DNA of 49,699 bases from a virus: the IMG/VR virus record IMGVR_UViG_3300045120_000583, positions 1 through 49,699 of that record, one strand, 5' to 3'. The position numbers were made by a program, and so were the translations under genes. Below the pieces are notes generated by a model. It was not told where the DNA came from, searched no databases, and worked only from the letters and a program-made list of their open reading frames with translations. Of this stretch, positions 17,658 to 25,111 are shown piece by piece (the first letter of the stretch is position 1; each line of letters starts with the position of its first letter).

Positions 17658-18389
17658 CTACTCCGCAATGTAAATGCGCCGTCGTGCCCCACCGGCTGCC
17701 GGCGCTGAGCTATCCGCCGCTTTGAAGACGGCCGCCACCGCAATCCAATTCTGCGAGACGCTCAACGTCCACGTCGGCGTCAATGGCGTCGTCGTGGTGT
17801 TGATCAGAAATGATCCATTCCCCGCTGGTGCTGTCGTCCCCCCGTTCAGCTCCCCCATCTGCGTCCACCCCGGTGGCGGATCTTGGACGATCCCCGCCCC
17901 GTCTTCCGTCTCAAACCCTACGGCAACCGTCCCATTCACTGTTGGTGTGATACTAACCGCTGGGGCCGTTCCGGTGCCATTGGCCCCCACGATACCGACA
18001 TCGAGCGGAGTGCCATGCTGCCCGATGAAAGAGTCAATCGTATAGGTAATCCGGCAATTGGTCGGTGAGGGGTTCACGACCACTTGCACGGTCTGCGTTG
18101 CGGCAACCACGGTCCAGGCAACGAACAAGCGATAGACCCCAACGGCGTAAGTCTGGACCGTGTAAGTGTTGCCGCGATTATCGGTCACGCCAATGGACGT
18201 ATTCGAGCCATCCGCAGCCCCCGTGACGACAATCATTTCCCCGGACGCGGGCGTCCCACCGACCGCCTGGGCAAGCGAATCAGACGACGACGACGTCCCG
18301 ATTTGCGTCTTTCTGCCCGCCACCTCGGTGATCACCGCATGTGACGTCAACGGCAGCAGCAGCAGCAAAAGAGTCAGTACTGTTTTCAT
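17658..18389 (-). CDS. Secreted beta-sandwich protein
   Basis: 243 residues; the ATG at 18389 overlaps the stop of the fibre-like gene (ATGA). Signal peptide at 1-18 (KTVLTLLLLLLPLTSHA). The mature part is all-beta with the motif SIGVTDNRGNTYTVQTYAVG, typical of secreted domains where a D-x-x-GN-x-Y hairpin recurs, and a WTLSVSQNWIAVAAVFKA strand pair near the end. The C-terminus is basic (GGARRRIYIAE). No enzyme motif was found. It is one of seven consecutive signal-peptide proteins. Confidence 0.75.
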   Translation of the reverse strand: MKTVLTLLLLLLPLTSHAVITEVAGRKTQIGTSSSSDSLAQAVGGTPASGEMIVVTGAADGSNTSIGVTDNRGNTYTVQTYAVGVYRLFVAWTVVAATQTVQVVVNPSPTNCRITYTIDSFIGQHGTPLDVGIVGANGTGTAPAVSITPTVNGTVAVGFETEDGAGIVQDPPPGWTQMGELNGGTTAPAGNGSFLINTTTTPLTPTWTLSVSQNWIAVAAVFKAADSSAPAAGGARRRIYIAE

Positions 18390-21300
18390 TTCGAGTAACT
18401 CAGGATCACGCCCGCCAAACTTGCCGTTGCGCCGAGCGTGTCGGTCCCAACTGTACCATCGCGAGTCAGCGCAATGTGGAGCAGTAATGGCCCACTCGTA
18501 CAACTACTCATACTGCCTCCACTAAAGTTAATCGTCGCACTGTTGATTTGATTGGCGGTCGCGAGGTTCGCATCTGTCACCGTTGCCGCCGTGTCATACG
18601 CCGCATCATCCACACTCCCAATCGGCGTACACACGACTTGGCTGCTCCATGTCGTGTTCTTCGTGTTGTCTGCGACCGTCGTGCGGTAGAGCACCGTCAG
18701 TGACATCCCGTTCGCTGCCGTAAACGAGAGAATGGGGACCGTCAGCTTAATGCCATGGAGTCCCCCATCGACAAAATCCGCCACGCCGCGCAGGAGCGAG
18801 GTATTGGTCGTCCCCGCCGAACACGTCACCGAGGGCGCACTCGCGGCACTACTGTCCCACAATAACTGTGCGGTCGTATCCACACAGCCCACTACCGGCA
18901 ACAACACGTCCGCAGCGGGGCGGCCCCACACCGCGTGATTGCTACTGGCCACCAGCCGTGATCCATCGGCCACGCCATTCACCGCCGTCAACGCATCAAT
19001 CGCGGCCGCCTGCGTCTTCTCGCCCGTGCCGCCGCGGCCAATCCCGGTGACGCCGTAGTTCCACTTGCTCGTCCCATCCGACACCAAATCAATATACGCA
19101 TTGGTCGTCGTGACAACGAGTGAGGTGGCGCCGTTAATCGTATTGCTGCCCGCGCGTGCCAATGTCGCTGTATTCGTCGTGGTCACGCCACCCGCCACAT
19201 CCGTAAAGCGCAGATGGGCACCCGCGGGGTACGCATTGGCGAGCGGCAACGTATAGGTGCGGGGGGCCGTCAACGTAGCCGTCAACAACGTATCGATAAT
19301 CGGTGCGACAATCGTGTCGTTGGCATCCCCCACCGTCTGTGTATTAACGATCCGTGCTAGCGGCACCGTGCCCGTGGCTAACAGCGAGGCATCCGTGCCC
19401 CCAATCGCACACGTCGTCACCTCACTCAGACTATCTGTGCAGAGTCCTAACGACGGCGTCAGATCCGGCATGCCGATCTTCCCGGTGGACTTGATATACA
19501 TGTGCGTGACTGGCGCATTTTCCGTGGACCCGGTCGTCCCCGCCGGACTAGTCTCGAACGTGAGCTGCCCACCAGCGCCCGTCCCGCGCCCATGCCCGCC
19601 CCCGATATGCAACCCACCGCCGGCCGTGTTGGCCCCACTCACGGTCTGTCCCGTAATCGTATACGGCGCAAGAATACTCCCGGTCGTTGGACCAAACCGA
19701 AACTCCCGCGCATTGGTCCCCCGGGCGATGCGCGTATCTGCATTGAACTCAATGTTCCCGGCACTACTAATCGCAATACCGGTATTGGTATCGTTGATCG
19801 ACACCACCGGGGAGCTGCTCGGGACTTTGAGCGCATTCACCGACAACGTCCCGTCATCCAAAAAACTGGTTCCTGACGGTGTGTCTTTCACACTCGTGCC
19901 AGGCGTCCCATTCCATCGGACAATCCCATTATCCGTACTGCTCCCAGGGCCGGTGATCGTCCCGCCGCCTGCGGTCGCTGCCTTCCATACTGCGTTCCCG
20001 GTCGCCGTATCCTTGGTCAGCACGTATTCATTCGTGGCCGCACTGACATTGCTGAACAGGTTGATCGCTTGCTGCGCGGTCAGAAACGTACAGGTTGATA
20101 ACGTACTGCTCGGCGTGCCACACACCATTGGTGAGTTGGCTGCACTGGGATCTGTCGTCAACGTCAGATAGAGATCCGTCGCTCTGTTCGCCCCCGTGAA
20201 CCCAAAGGCATGCAACGCATCCGCTCCCAACAGGCCGAGCTGACCAGTCCCAGGCCCGGTCACATTGAGTTGCGGGGCGGTCATTGTTGAATCAAAAGTC
20301 TTGGCCCCACTCAGCGTCTGGACATCGGCATTGACCACGCCCCGTGCCCCCGGCCCCGCATCCGGGACACTCAGCGTCACCGTCGAGCCCGCGGCCGTCC
20401 ACGTCACATCTGTCCCCGCCGTGTCATCCGCAAATGTAAACGTCGTGCCCGTAATGCCATTGATCGTAATCGGTCCCCCGCCACCGCCCCCACTGCCCGT
20501 GCCGCACGGTGTCCCTTGATCCGCCAGCTTCCCCCCAGCCGCCCACTTCGCGCAATTCTCCACGGTTGGCGTGGCATCCACGGTGGCCACAATGGTCCCC
20601 GCACTCAGCGTCTTCCCCGTAATGCCAGCCGCAGTCGTCGCAGTCGTGGCGTTGGTCGCGTTTGTGGCATTCGTCGCGTTGGTTGCCGTGGTTGCGGATG
20701 TCGCGGTCGTCGCGCTCGTGGCCGTCGTCGCATTCCCTGCCAGGGTCGCCGTGATGGTGCCCGCCGCGAAGTTGCCCGAGCCATCACGCTGCACGATCCG
20801 GTTGGCCGTATTCGCACTCGTGCTCCCGTGTGCCGTCGTCGCCGCAATATGGGCATCGAGCGGCGCTTGCAGAATCCCAATACTCGTGCGGGTCTGGGCA
20901 AAATTCTTGGTGAGCGTCAGTCCCGCCGCGGCGGTGCCCCACGTACTACTGATGCTCATCGCATTGGTCAGGGTGTTGTCGATCGTGAACGTCCCCTTCT
21001 TGGAGGACTCCACCTGCGTGTTCCCGTATCTGGCAGTGATCTCGCCGACCTGATTGTTCGTCGCGCCATCGCCACACAACTGCCAAAAGATACTCAGATA
21101 CTCGCCCGTGATGGCGGGGGGCGTAAAGGTCACCGCAAGCGTCTGCGCCCCATAGGCGGCCGTCACCGTGAGGGTGCCCGCATTATTCCCGGTAATCTGG
21201 CCGAACACCTCTTGCTGCGCGCACTGCTGCGTGCCGAGCGTGTTGGCAGGCAGGTTATAGGTATAGAGCACGGTCGGCGACGTCGTATTGCCGACCGTGG

Positions 21301-21424
21301 TATCGCCCGTCGACGAATCGACCGCGCCACCCCCGCCCCCACCCCCACCGCTCCCACCCCCATTCCACCCAGCCTGCGCCAGGGTCGTCAGCAGGACCAG
21401 CACCAACGCGAGAATATGTATCAT
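18386..21424 (-). CDS. Fibre-like protein with a Sec signal peptide
   Basis: 1,012 residues. Signal peptide at 1-19 (MIHILALVLVLLTTLAQAGW), then a Gly-only spacer (21-33). Residues 190-270 carry the tail-fibre signature DAHIAATTAHG, then RDGSGNFAAGTITATLAGNA and a low-complexity NAT/SAT repeat (231-265). Later regions are Thr/Ser/Gly-rich beta structure with GGGGSG linkers near 310, a GGGLHIGGGHGRG loop, and a globular C-terminus (about 880-1012). Fibre-like sequence normally has no export signal; here it follows the start of the secreted block. Candidates are a virion fibre made from an exported precursor or a surface-displayed adhesin. Confidence 0.8.
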   Translation of the reverse strand: MIHILALVLVLLTTLAQAGWNGGGSGGGGGGGGAVDSSTGDTTVGNTTSPTVLYTYNLPANTLGTQQCAQQEVFGQITGNNAGTLTVTAAYGAQTLAVTFTPPAITGEYLSIFWQLCGDGATNNQVGEITARYGNTQVESSKKGTFTIDNTLTNAMSISSTWGTAAAGLTLTKNFAQTRTSIGILQAPLDAHIAATTAHGSTSANTANRIVQRDGSGNFAAGTITATLAGNATTATSATTATSATTATNATNATNATNATTATTAAGITGKTLSAGTIVATVDATPTVENCAKWAAGGKLADQGTPCGTGSGGGGGGPITINGITGTTFTFADDTAGTDVTWTAAGSTVTLSVPDAGPGARGVVNADVQTLSGAKTFDSTMTAPQLNVTGPGTGQLGLLGADALHAFGFTGANRATDLYLTLTTDPSAANSPMVCGTPSSTLSTCTFLTAQQAINLFSNVSAATNEYVLTKDTATGNAVWKAATAGGGTITGPGSSTDNGIVRWNGTPGTSVKDTPSGTSFLDDGTLSVNALKVPSSSPVVSINDTNTGIAISSAGNIEFNADTRIARGTNAREFRFGPTTGSILAPYTITGQTVSGANTAGGGLHIGGGHGRGTGAGGQLTFETSPAGTTGSTENAPVTHMYIKSTGKIGMPDLTPSLGLCTDSLSEVTTCAIGGTDASLLATGTVPLARIVNTQTVGDANDTIVAPIIDTLLTATLTAPRTYTLPLANAYPAGAHLRFTDVAGGVTTTNTATLARAGSNTINGATSLVVTTTNAYIDLVSDGTSKWNYGVTGIGRGGTGEKTQAAAIDALTAVNGVADGSRLVASSNHAVWGRPAADVLLPVVGCVDTTAQLLWDSSAASAPSVTCSAGTTNTSLLRGVADFVDGGLHGIKLTVPILSFTAANGMSLTVLYRTTVADNTKNTTWSSQVVCTPIGSVDDAAYDTAATVTDANLATANQINSATINFSGGSMSSCTSGPLLLHIALTRDGTVGTDTLGATASLAGVILSYSK
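20630..20734 (-). repeat. Short-period tandem repeat within fibre-like gene
   Basis: A run of 6- to 9-bp units encoding NATTATSATTATSATTATNA and further NAT/TAT triplets at residues 231-265 of the fibre-like protein. It forms a Thr/Ala/Asn linker likely to make a beta-rich or flexible shaft. Length variation by slippage between related phages would be expected. Confidence 0.7.
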
Positions 21425-21431
21425 TGCATGC

Positions 21432-21761
21432 TCACTGAAACGTTATGAATAACAGGCCAGAATCGATGCGGTTGATGACCAGGCCCTTGTTGACGGAAAA
21501 CGGCAGACTCACCTCAAACTCGGTCGCACCCGTGGGCGCAGTGGTCTGCAAGATCTTGCGTCCGGTCGTATCGACCAAGATGAGCGTATCCCCTGGGGAG
21601 CCGACGTTCACCCAGCGGATCGAGGTAATGCTCAGCCCCCCCGTAATCGGCGAGGCCCCCGCCGTATCAATGAGCCAGGGACTCCGCTGAAAGTCATTTG
21701 CTGCCCAGGTGCAGACCGGGAGCAACAAGAAGAGACAGAGTAGGACACCAATGCTCTTCAC
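21432..21761 (-). CDS. Small secreted late protein
   Basis: 109 residues. Signal peptide at 1-20 (KSIGVLLCLFLLLPVCTWA). The mature part is a small beta domain (TSIRWVNVGSPGDTLILVDTTGRKILQTTA) of the type seen in short phage structural proteins that stack as caps or decoration units. Its fold would fit a virion, but the signal peptide points to export. It opens the block of seven secreted proteins after the capsid genes. Confidence 0.7.
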   Translation of the reverse strand: MKSIGVLLCLFLLLPVCTWAANDFQRSPWLIDTAGASPITGGLSITSIRWVNVGSPGDTLILVDTTGRKILQTTAPTGATEFEVSLPFSVNKGLVINRIDSGLLFITFQ

Positions 21762-21781
21762 GCGGTCCTCCTCTCTCTGTG

Positions 21782-22048
21782 TTAGGTTTGGGTGCCGAGG
21801 ACAACACCATCAGTGATGTAATTTGCGGGGGGACTGGTATGCACGCGCAGCTTATTGCTGCCATCGGGTTGCGGCCAGAGATAGGTGGCCGTGGTCACCC
21901 CGGCGCTATCCGTCGACTCCAGGCAAATCACCGCACTCGTGCTCTTCTTGCGGCACCGAATCGTAATCATGCCGCCAGCATCTTTGCTGCTCGGCCCCCC
22001 GAAGCGGGTTTCGCCACTCACATTGCGTGCTTGTCGTGCAGGCATCAT
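21782..22048 (-). CDS. Small basic late protein after capsid
   Basis: 88 residues from the double ATG at 22048/22045, placed 3-7 bp after AAGGAG. A longer reading to 22123 would overlap the capsid stop and lacks a ribosome site. The chain is basic at first (MPARQARNVSGETRFGG), then beta-rich (MITIRCRKKSTSAVICLES). It lies 41 bp after the capsid gene. It may be a minor capsid protein; no family was recognised. Confidence 0.65.
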   Translation of the reverse strand: MMPARQARNVSGETRFGGPSSKDAGGMITIRCRKKSTSAVICLESTDSAGVTTATYLWPQPDGSNKLRVHTSPPANYITDGVVLGTQT

Positions 22049-22089
22049 TGTCTCCTTTCCGAACCGTTGCGAACCGATTCCCGAACACC

Positions 22090-23028
22090 TCACGAACCGG
22101 GCGATGACCACGTTCCACGCCACCCTGAGTGACCCGAGCCCATGCGGAAGGAGACCTTAGTCTTGACTCCCCCATGCGTAAAGTCAGGATCGGTTTGCGT
22201 GCGGATCCCGCGGCGCACCCAGACGTTGAGATCGTGATCGTCGGCCAGCAGCGTCCATTGGCCGGGGTCGGTGATGTAATGCACGATCTCATACTTCACG
22301 ATCCCCTTCATCGGGTTGATCGTGTTGTTGGCAGAGTTGGGTTCGTACTCGGTGAGGAGGAGTTTCTTGGCCACCCACTCCAGCTCCGGGGGGATGATGA
22401 GTTGGGCAGGCATCTTCGGTTGGGGTAGACCCGACTCGTTGGGGATGCGCCGGAAGTTAGTAATGGCATCCTCGAGGTTGGCTTGACTGAGATCTTGTGC
22501 CACTGCCGGACGGTTAGCGTAAGTCCCACCGCGAGCGATGACATGAGCAGTACTAAAGAGAGACTCGTTAGTCGGCCCCACGGGATTAAACCCAATGCCG
22601 CCACCTGTAGTCCCAAAGCCCAGAGTAAGAATCTTAAAGGCCTGAATTTCAATCTCGTATTCTGCGGCGGCGCCGAGCTCGGCACCGATTTTGGGGACGA
22701 TGCCGTAGAGTTCATCTTCGATGCTCTCCTCTGAGATACGAGCACCAAGAGCAAAAGTATAAGGAGTATATCGAACAGTACCAACCACAGCGATATTATC
22801 AAAATCAATGGGTCCATACTCTGCCTTCGGTGCGACGCGGCCGACCGAGCGCACGAGGGTGTCATCGAAAAAGGCTTTGCCGGTATTACTACCAGGTTTT
22901 TGCGGAATGATGTTAAACACCTTGCGATAGAATTTGGGAAACGTATCGACCGTGCTGAAGATGGCCTTGCGCAACCCTGGCGTAATCAGCGACACGATCT
23001 GCGGCGTGGTTAAAATAAAATCTGCCAT
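22090..23028 (-). CDS. Major capsid protein (Mu gpT-like, HK97 fold)
   Basis: 312 residues. The N-terminal LTTPQIVSLITPGLRKAIF, the central E-loop/P-domain section and the C-terminal pattern AQLIIPPELEWVAKKLLLTE, YEIVHYITDPGQWTLLADD match Mu gpT-type major head proteins with an HK97 fold. It would assemble the icosahedral shell with the upstream scaffold. It follows a decoration-type gene. Codons between about 22500 and 22920 use many A/T third bases (GGT, GCT, CGT, ACT), unlike the neighbouring GC-rich genes, which may reflect selection for expression or recombination. Confidence 0.85.
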   Translation of the reverse strand: MADFILTTPQIVSLITPGLRKAIFSTVDTFPKFYRKVFNIIPQKPGSNTGKAFFDDTLVRSVGRVAPKAEYGPIDFDNIAVVGTVRYTPYTFALGARISEESIEDELYGIVPKIGAELGAAAEYEIEIQAFKILTLGFGTTGGGIGFNPVGPTNESLFSTAHVIARGGTYANRPAVAQDLSQANLEDAITNFRRIPNESGLPQPKMPAQLIIPPELEWVAKKLLLTEYEPNSANNTINPMKGIVKYEIVHYITDPGQWTLLADDHDLNVWVRRGIRTQTDPDFTHGGVKTKVSFRMGSGHSGWRGTWSSPGS

Positions 23029-23078
23029 CGCTCTCTCCTCTCCTTACTCACTCACAGCTTGTGCCCTTTGTCGGGGCA

Positions 23079-23579
23079 TTAGTAGTTCTGGATCGATGAC
23101 GCCAGGAACTTACAGTAGACCTGGGCGTTGGTGTCCCCGACGTTGGAGCCCGGTGCCAGGCCCAGCACAGTCACGCGATCATCGGCGCCGGCTTGCTCGG
23201 ACGCATCCAAATAAAAGCGCTTGGTGGTCGCGTCGTAGTTGAGCCCCATCGTGCCGTAGACATCGGCCGGAAGCAGCACGTAGTCCGCATTGGCGGCCCC
23301 CACTACGGTGGCGATAAAAACCATCGTCGGATCGAGCCGAATCACCTCGCAGCGCTTATCGCCGCTGGCGGCGAGGTTCTGCCCGGGATTCAGTCCCACC
23401 CCCCAGTAGGTGACTTGGTCGGCCCCCGACTGGAGCTCGACAAACCCGTTGGTGTCGACACACACCAGTGCCCCCGCGCCCCAGGTTTGGGTGGCTTTCT
23501 CGGGGAGGTCATACTTTTGCGGCGGCGCCCCATCATCGGTACGCCGCAGGATCATTGCTTGTCGTGTGATCGTTGCCAT
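23079..23579 (-). CDS. Head decoration / minor capsid protein candidate
   Basis: 166 residues, mainly beta, beginning MATITRQAMILRRTDDG. It includes GVGLNPGQNLAASGDKRCEVIRLDP and ends in CKFLASSIQNY. Size, fold type and position just before the capsid gene fit a decoration or capsid-stabilising protein. The ATG overlaps the stop of the preceding gene (TAATG). Function is inferred from context. Confidence 0.6.
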   Translation of the reverse strand: MATITRQAMILRRTDDGAPPQKYDLPEKATQTWGAGALVCVDTNGFVELQSGADQVTYWGVGLNPGQNLAASGDKRCEVIRLDPTMVFIATVVGAANADYVLLPADVYGTMGLNYDATTKRFYLDASEQAGADDRVTVLGLAPGSNVGDTNAQVYCKFLASSIQNY

Positions 23580-24088
23580 TACTTTCTCCTTTCCTTCACC
23601 TGCGGGGGAATCTCATCATCGGGACCGTCGATGCTGCCCCGCGTCGGCCCCTGGATCGAATCATCAAAGGTGTGATCGACGTGGGCCGACGCGCCGCCCT
23701 CATCGACGAGCAGCCGATTGAGCTTCTCGCGCGCGTTCTGGCGCACGGTGGTACTCTGGGCATCGAGCGCCGAGCGGTACTGCGCATGCCGCTCGATGTA
23801 CGAGGCCTCATCCACATCCATCAGCACCGTGTCCTTGTACTCGAAACTCCCATCGGCTTTGCGCGTGCCCACCTGGAACTCTTCATCCTTGGTCATCTGG
23901 TAGCCCTGAGCTTTGAGCTCCGAGATGCGACGCGGATCGTTAAAGACCGCGCGATAGACGCGGCCGGGTTTGCCCTTGCCTTTGAGCGCGGTCGGGGAGA
24001 AGAGGGGTTCGAGCCCGGGGGCGGCGCCCTTCTCGAGCAGCTCGCGCCGGCGCTTGTCAATTTGGTCCTCCAGTATTTCGATGCTCAT
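23579..24088 (-). CDS. Late protein between scaffold and decoration genes
   Basis: 169 residues, charged and helical (IEILEDQIDKRRRELLEKG; REKLNRLLVDEGG), with a short middle beta section around FQVGTRKADGSFEYKDTVL. Start overlaps the scaffold stop (ATGA). Proteins in this place in podovirus-like genomes are often of unknown role in head assembly. No domain was recognised. Confidence 0.65.
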   Translation of the reverse strand: MSIEILEDQIDKRRRELLEKGAAPGLEPLFSPTALKGKGKPGRVYRAVFNDPRRISELKAQGYQMTKDEEFQVGTRKADGSFEYKDTVLMDVDEASYIERHAQYRSALDAQSTTVRQNAREKLNRLLVDEGGASAHVDHTFDDSIQGPTRGSIDGPDDEIPPQVKERRK

Positions 24089-24870
24089 AAGTCATAGTCT
24101 CCGAGGTCTTTGGCGTTGGCGTACTCTTTGAGCGACATGCCCATCTGCTGGGCCATGTAGGCTTCCTCGCGTGTGAGCCGGCGCACACTGGCAGTACGCT
24201 GGCTGCGTGGCGTCTGCACCCCGACAGAAGAAGCAGCGGCCCCAGATGGGGCAGGGGGGTGGGGCCGCTGCTGGGGTGGTACAGCTTGACGAGGCGGCGC
24301 CGCGGCCGGCGCTGGTCCGGGGGGTTCCTCACCGGGTTCGTCCTCGACCTCCACCTCGTCACTTTGGGCTTGTTGCTGCTGCTGGGCCAGGCGCTTCTTG
24401 ACTTCGATCTCCACCAGCTCGTTGGCATGTTGACTGGCCACGACCTGATAGAGCCCGACGATCGTGTTGTAATTGGCCAACAAGCCGGGTTGCACCCCTT
24501 GGGCGTACTGGCGGATCTCGTTCTCCCAGTGCGCAAAGTAGGGCATGCGCTCGTCGCGCTTGGCGGTGAGCATGTGGCTCTCGAACTGGTTTTGCACCAC
24601 CTGCAGCATCACCGGGCCGAGCTGTGTATTGATGGTGTTGCGCAATGCGCCTTCGACGTTCTGTTTGAGTTGCTTGGGATCGGTGACATCCCACTCCGGC
24701 TCCTGCGGCGGCGCCTGTGGCTGGGGTGGGGGCTGCTGCTGTTGTTGCTGGGTGAGCACGTTATAGACCTTCTCCATGTCTTGCTGGTACTGCTGGGCGA
24801 GCTGATCGTGCCGCTGCTTCCAGTCGACCTCAGTACCCTGCGGAGCGATAGCTTGGTCGTTTTCTGCCAT
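24085..24870 (-). CDS. Scaffolding protein
   Basis: 261 residues; the ATG at 24870 lies 6 bp after AAGGAG, whereas the alternative ATG at 24876 abuts that site too closely. The N-terminal half is Gln/Pro-rich with coiled-coil helices (QRHDQLAQQYQQDMEKVYNVLTQ is one). A long central helix region follows (VKKRLAQQQQQAQSDEVEVED), with an acidic/Pro-rich spacer and a conserved-looking C-terminal helix (REEAYMAQQMGMSLKEYANA) that would contact the capsid protein. Position between portal and capsid genes agrees. Its 5' end overlaps the preceding small gene by 41 bp. Confidence 0.75.
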   Translation of the reverse strand: MAENDQAIAPQGTEVDWKQRHDQLAQQYQQDMEKVYNVLTQQQQQQPPPQPQAPPQEPEWDVTDPKQLKQNVEGALRNTINTQLGPVMLQVVQNQFESHMLTAKRDERMPYFAHWENEIRQYAQGVQPGLLANYNTIVGLYQVVASQHANELVEIEVKKRLAQQQQQAQSDEVEVEDEPGEEPPGPAPAAAPPRQAVPPQQRPHPPAPSGAAASSVGVQTPRSQRTASVRRLTREEAYMAQQMGMSLKEYANAKDLGDYDL

Positions 24871-25111
24871 GTCCATCTCCTTCTCGACTCTGTCGTTCGC
24901 TCGTCTCCTCACTTGGTGTGATTGGGAGATCGGCCGCGGCGACCGCGCCCTCGATGTCCTGCATCAGCACCAAGAGCTGATGCACGGCGCGAAAGTGCGC
25001 GCGCGCCTCAATAAGATCCTCCGCCTTGCAGGCCACCAGGTGGTCCCGCGCCGTTAGGTACCGCTGCCCCATTTGCTCCTGCAGGAGCAGCCATTGCTCC
25101 GAGTCCGCCAT
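24830..25111 (-). CDS. Small helical protein overlapping portal and scaffold genes
   Basis: 93 residues from the ATG at 25111, preceded by AGGAGGACC. Its start lies 104 bp inside the 3' end of the portal gene and its end 41 bp inside the scaffold gene. Helical, with RDHLVACKAEDLIEARAHFR and VHQLLVLMQDIEGAVAAADL, then a charged tail. Overlapped placement supports tight translational coupling. Function unknown; a head-assembly accessory is possible. Confidence 0.6.
   Translation of the reverse strand: MADSEQWLLLQEQMGQRYLTARDHLVACKAEDLIEARAHFRAVHQLLVLMQDIEGAVAAADLPITPSEETSERQSREGDGHGRKRPSYRSAGY

Noticed and set aside
20630-20734. Short repeats that might suggest a CRISPR array
   Set aside because: They are 6-9 bp tandem codon repeats inside a coding sequence with no spacers.
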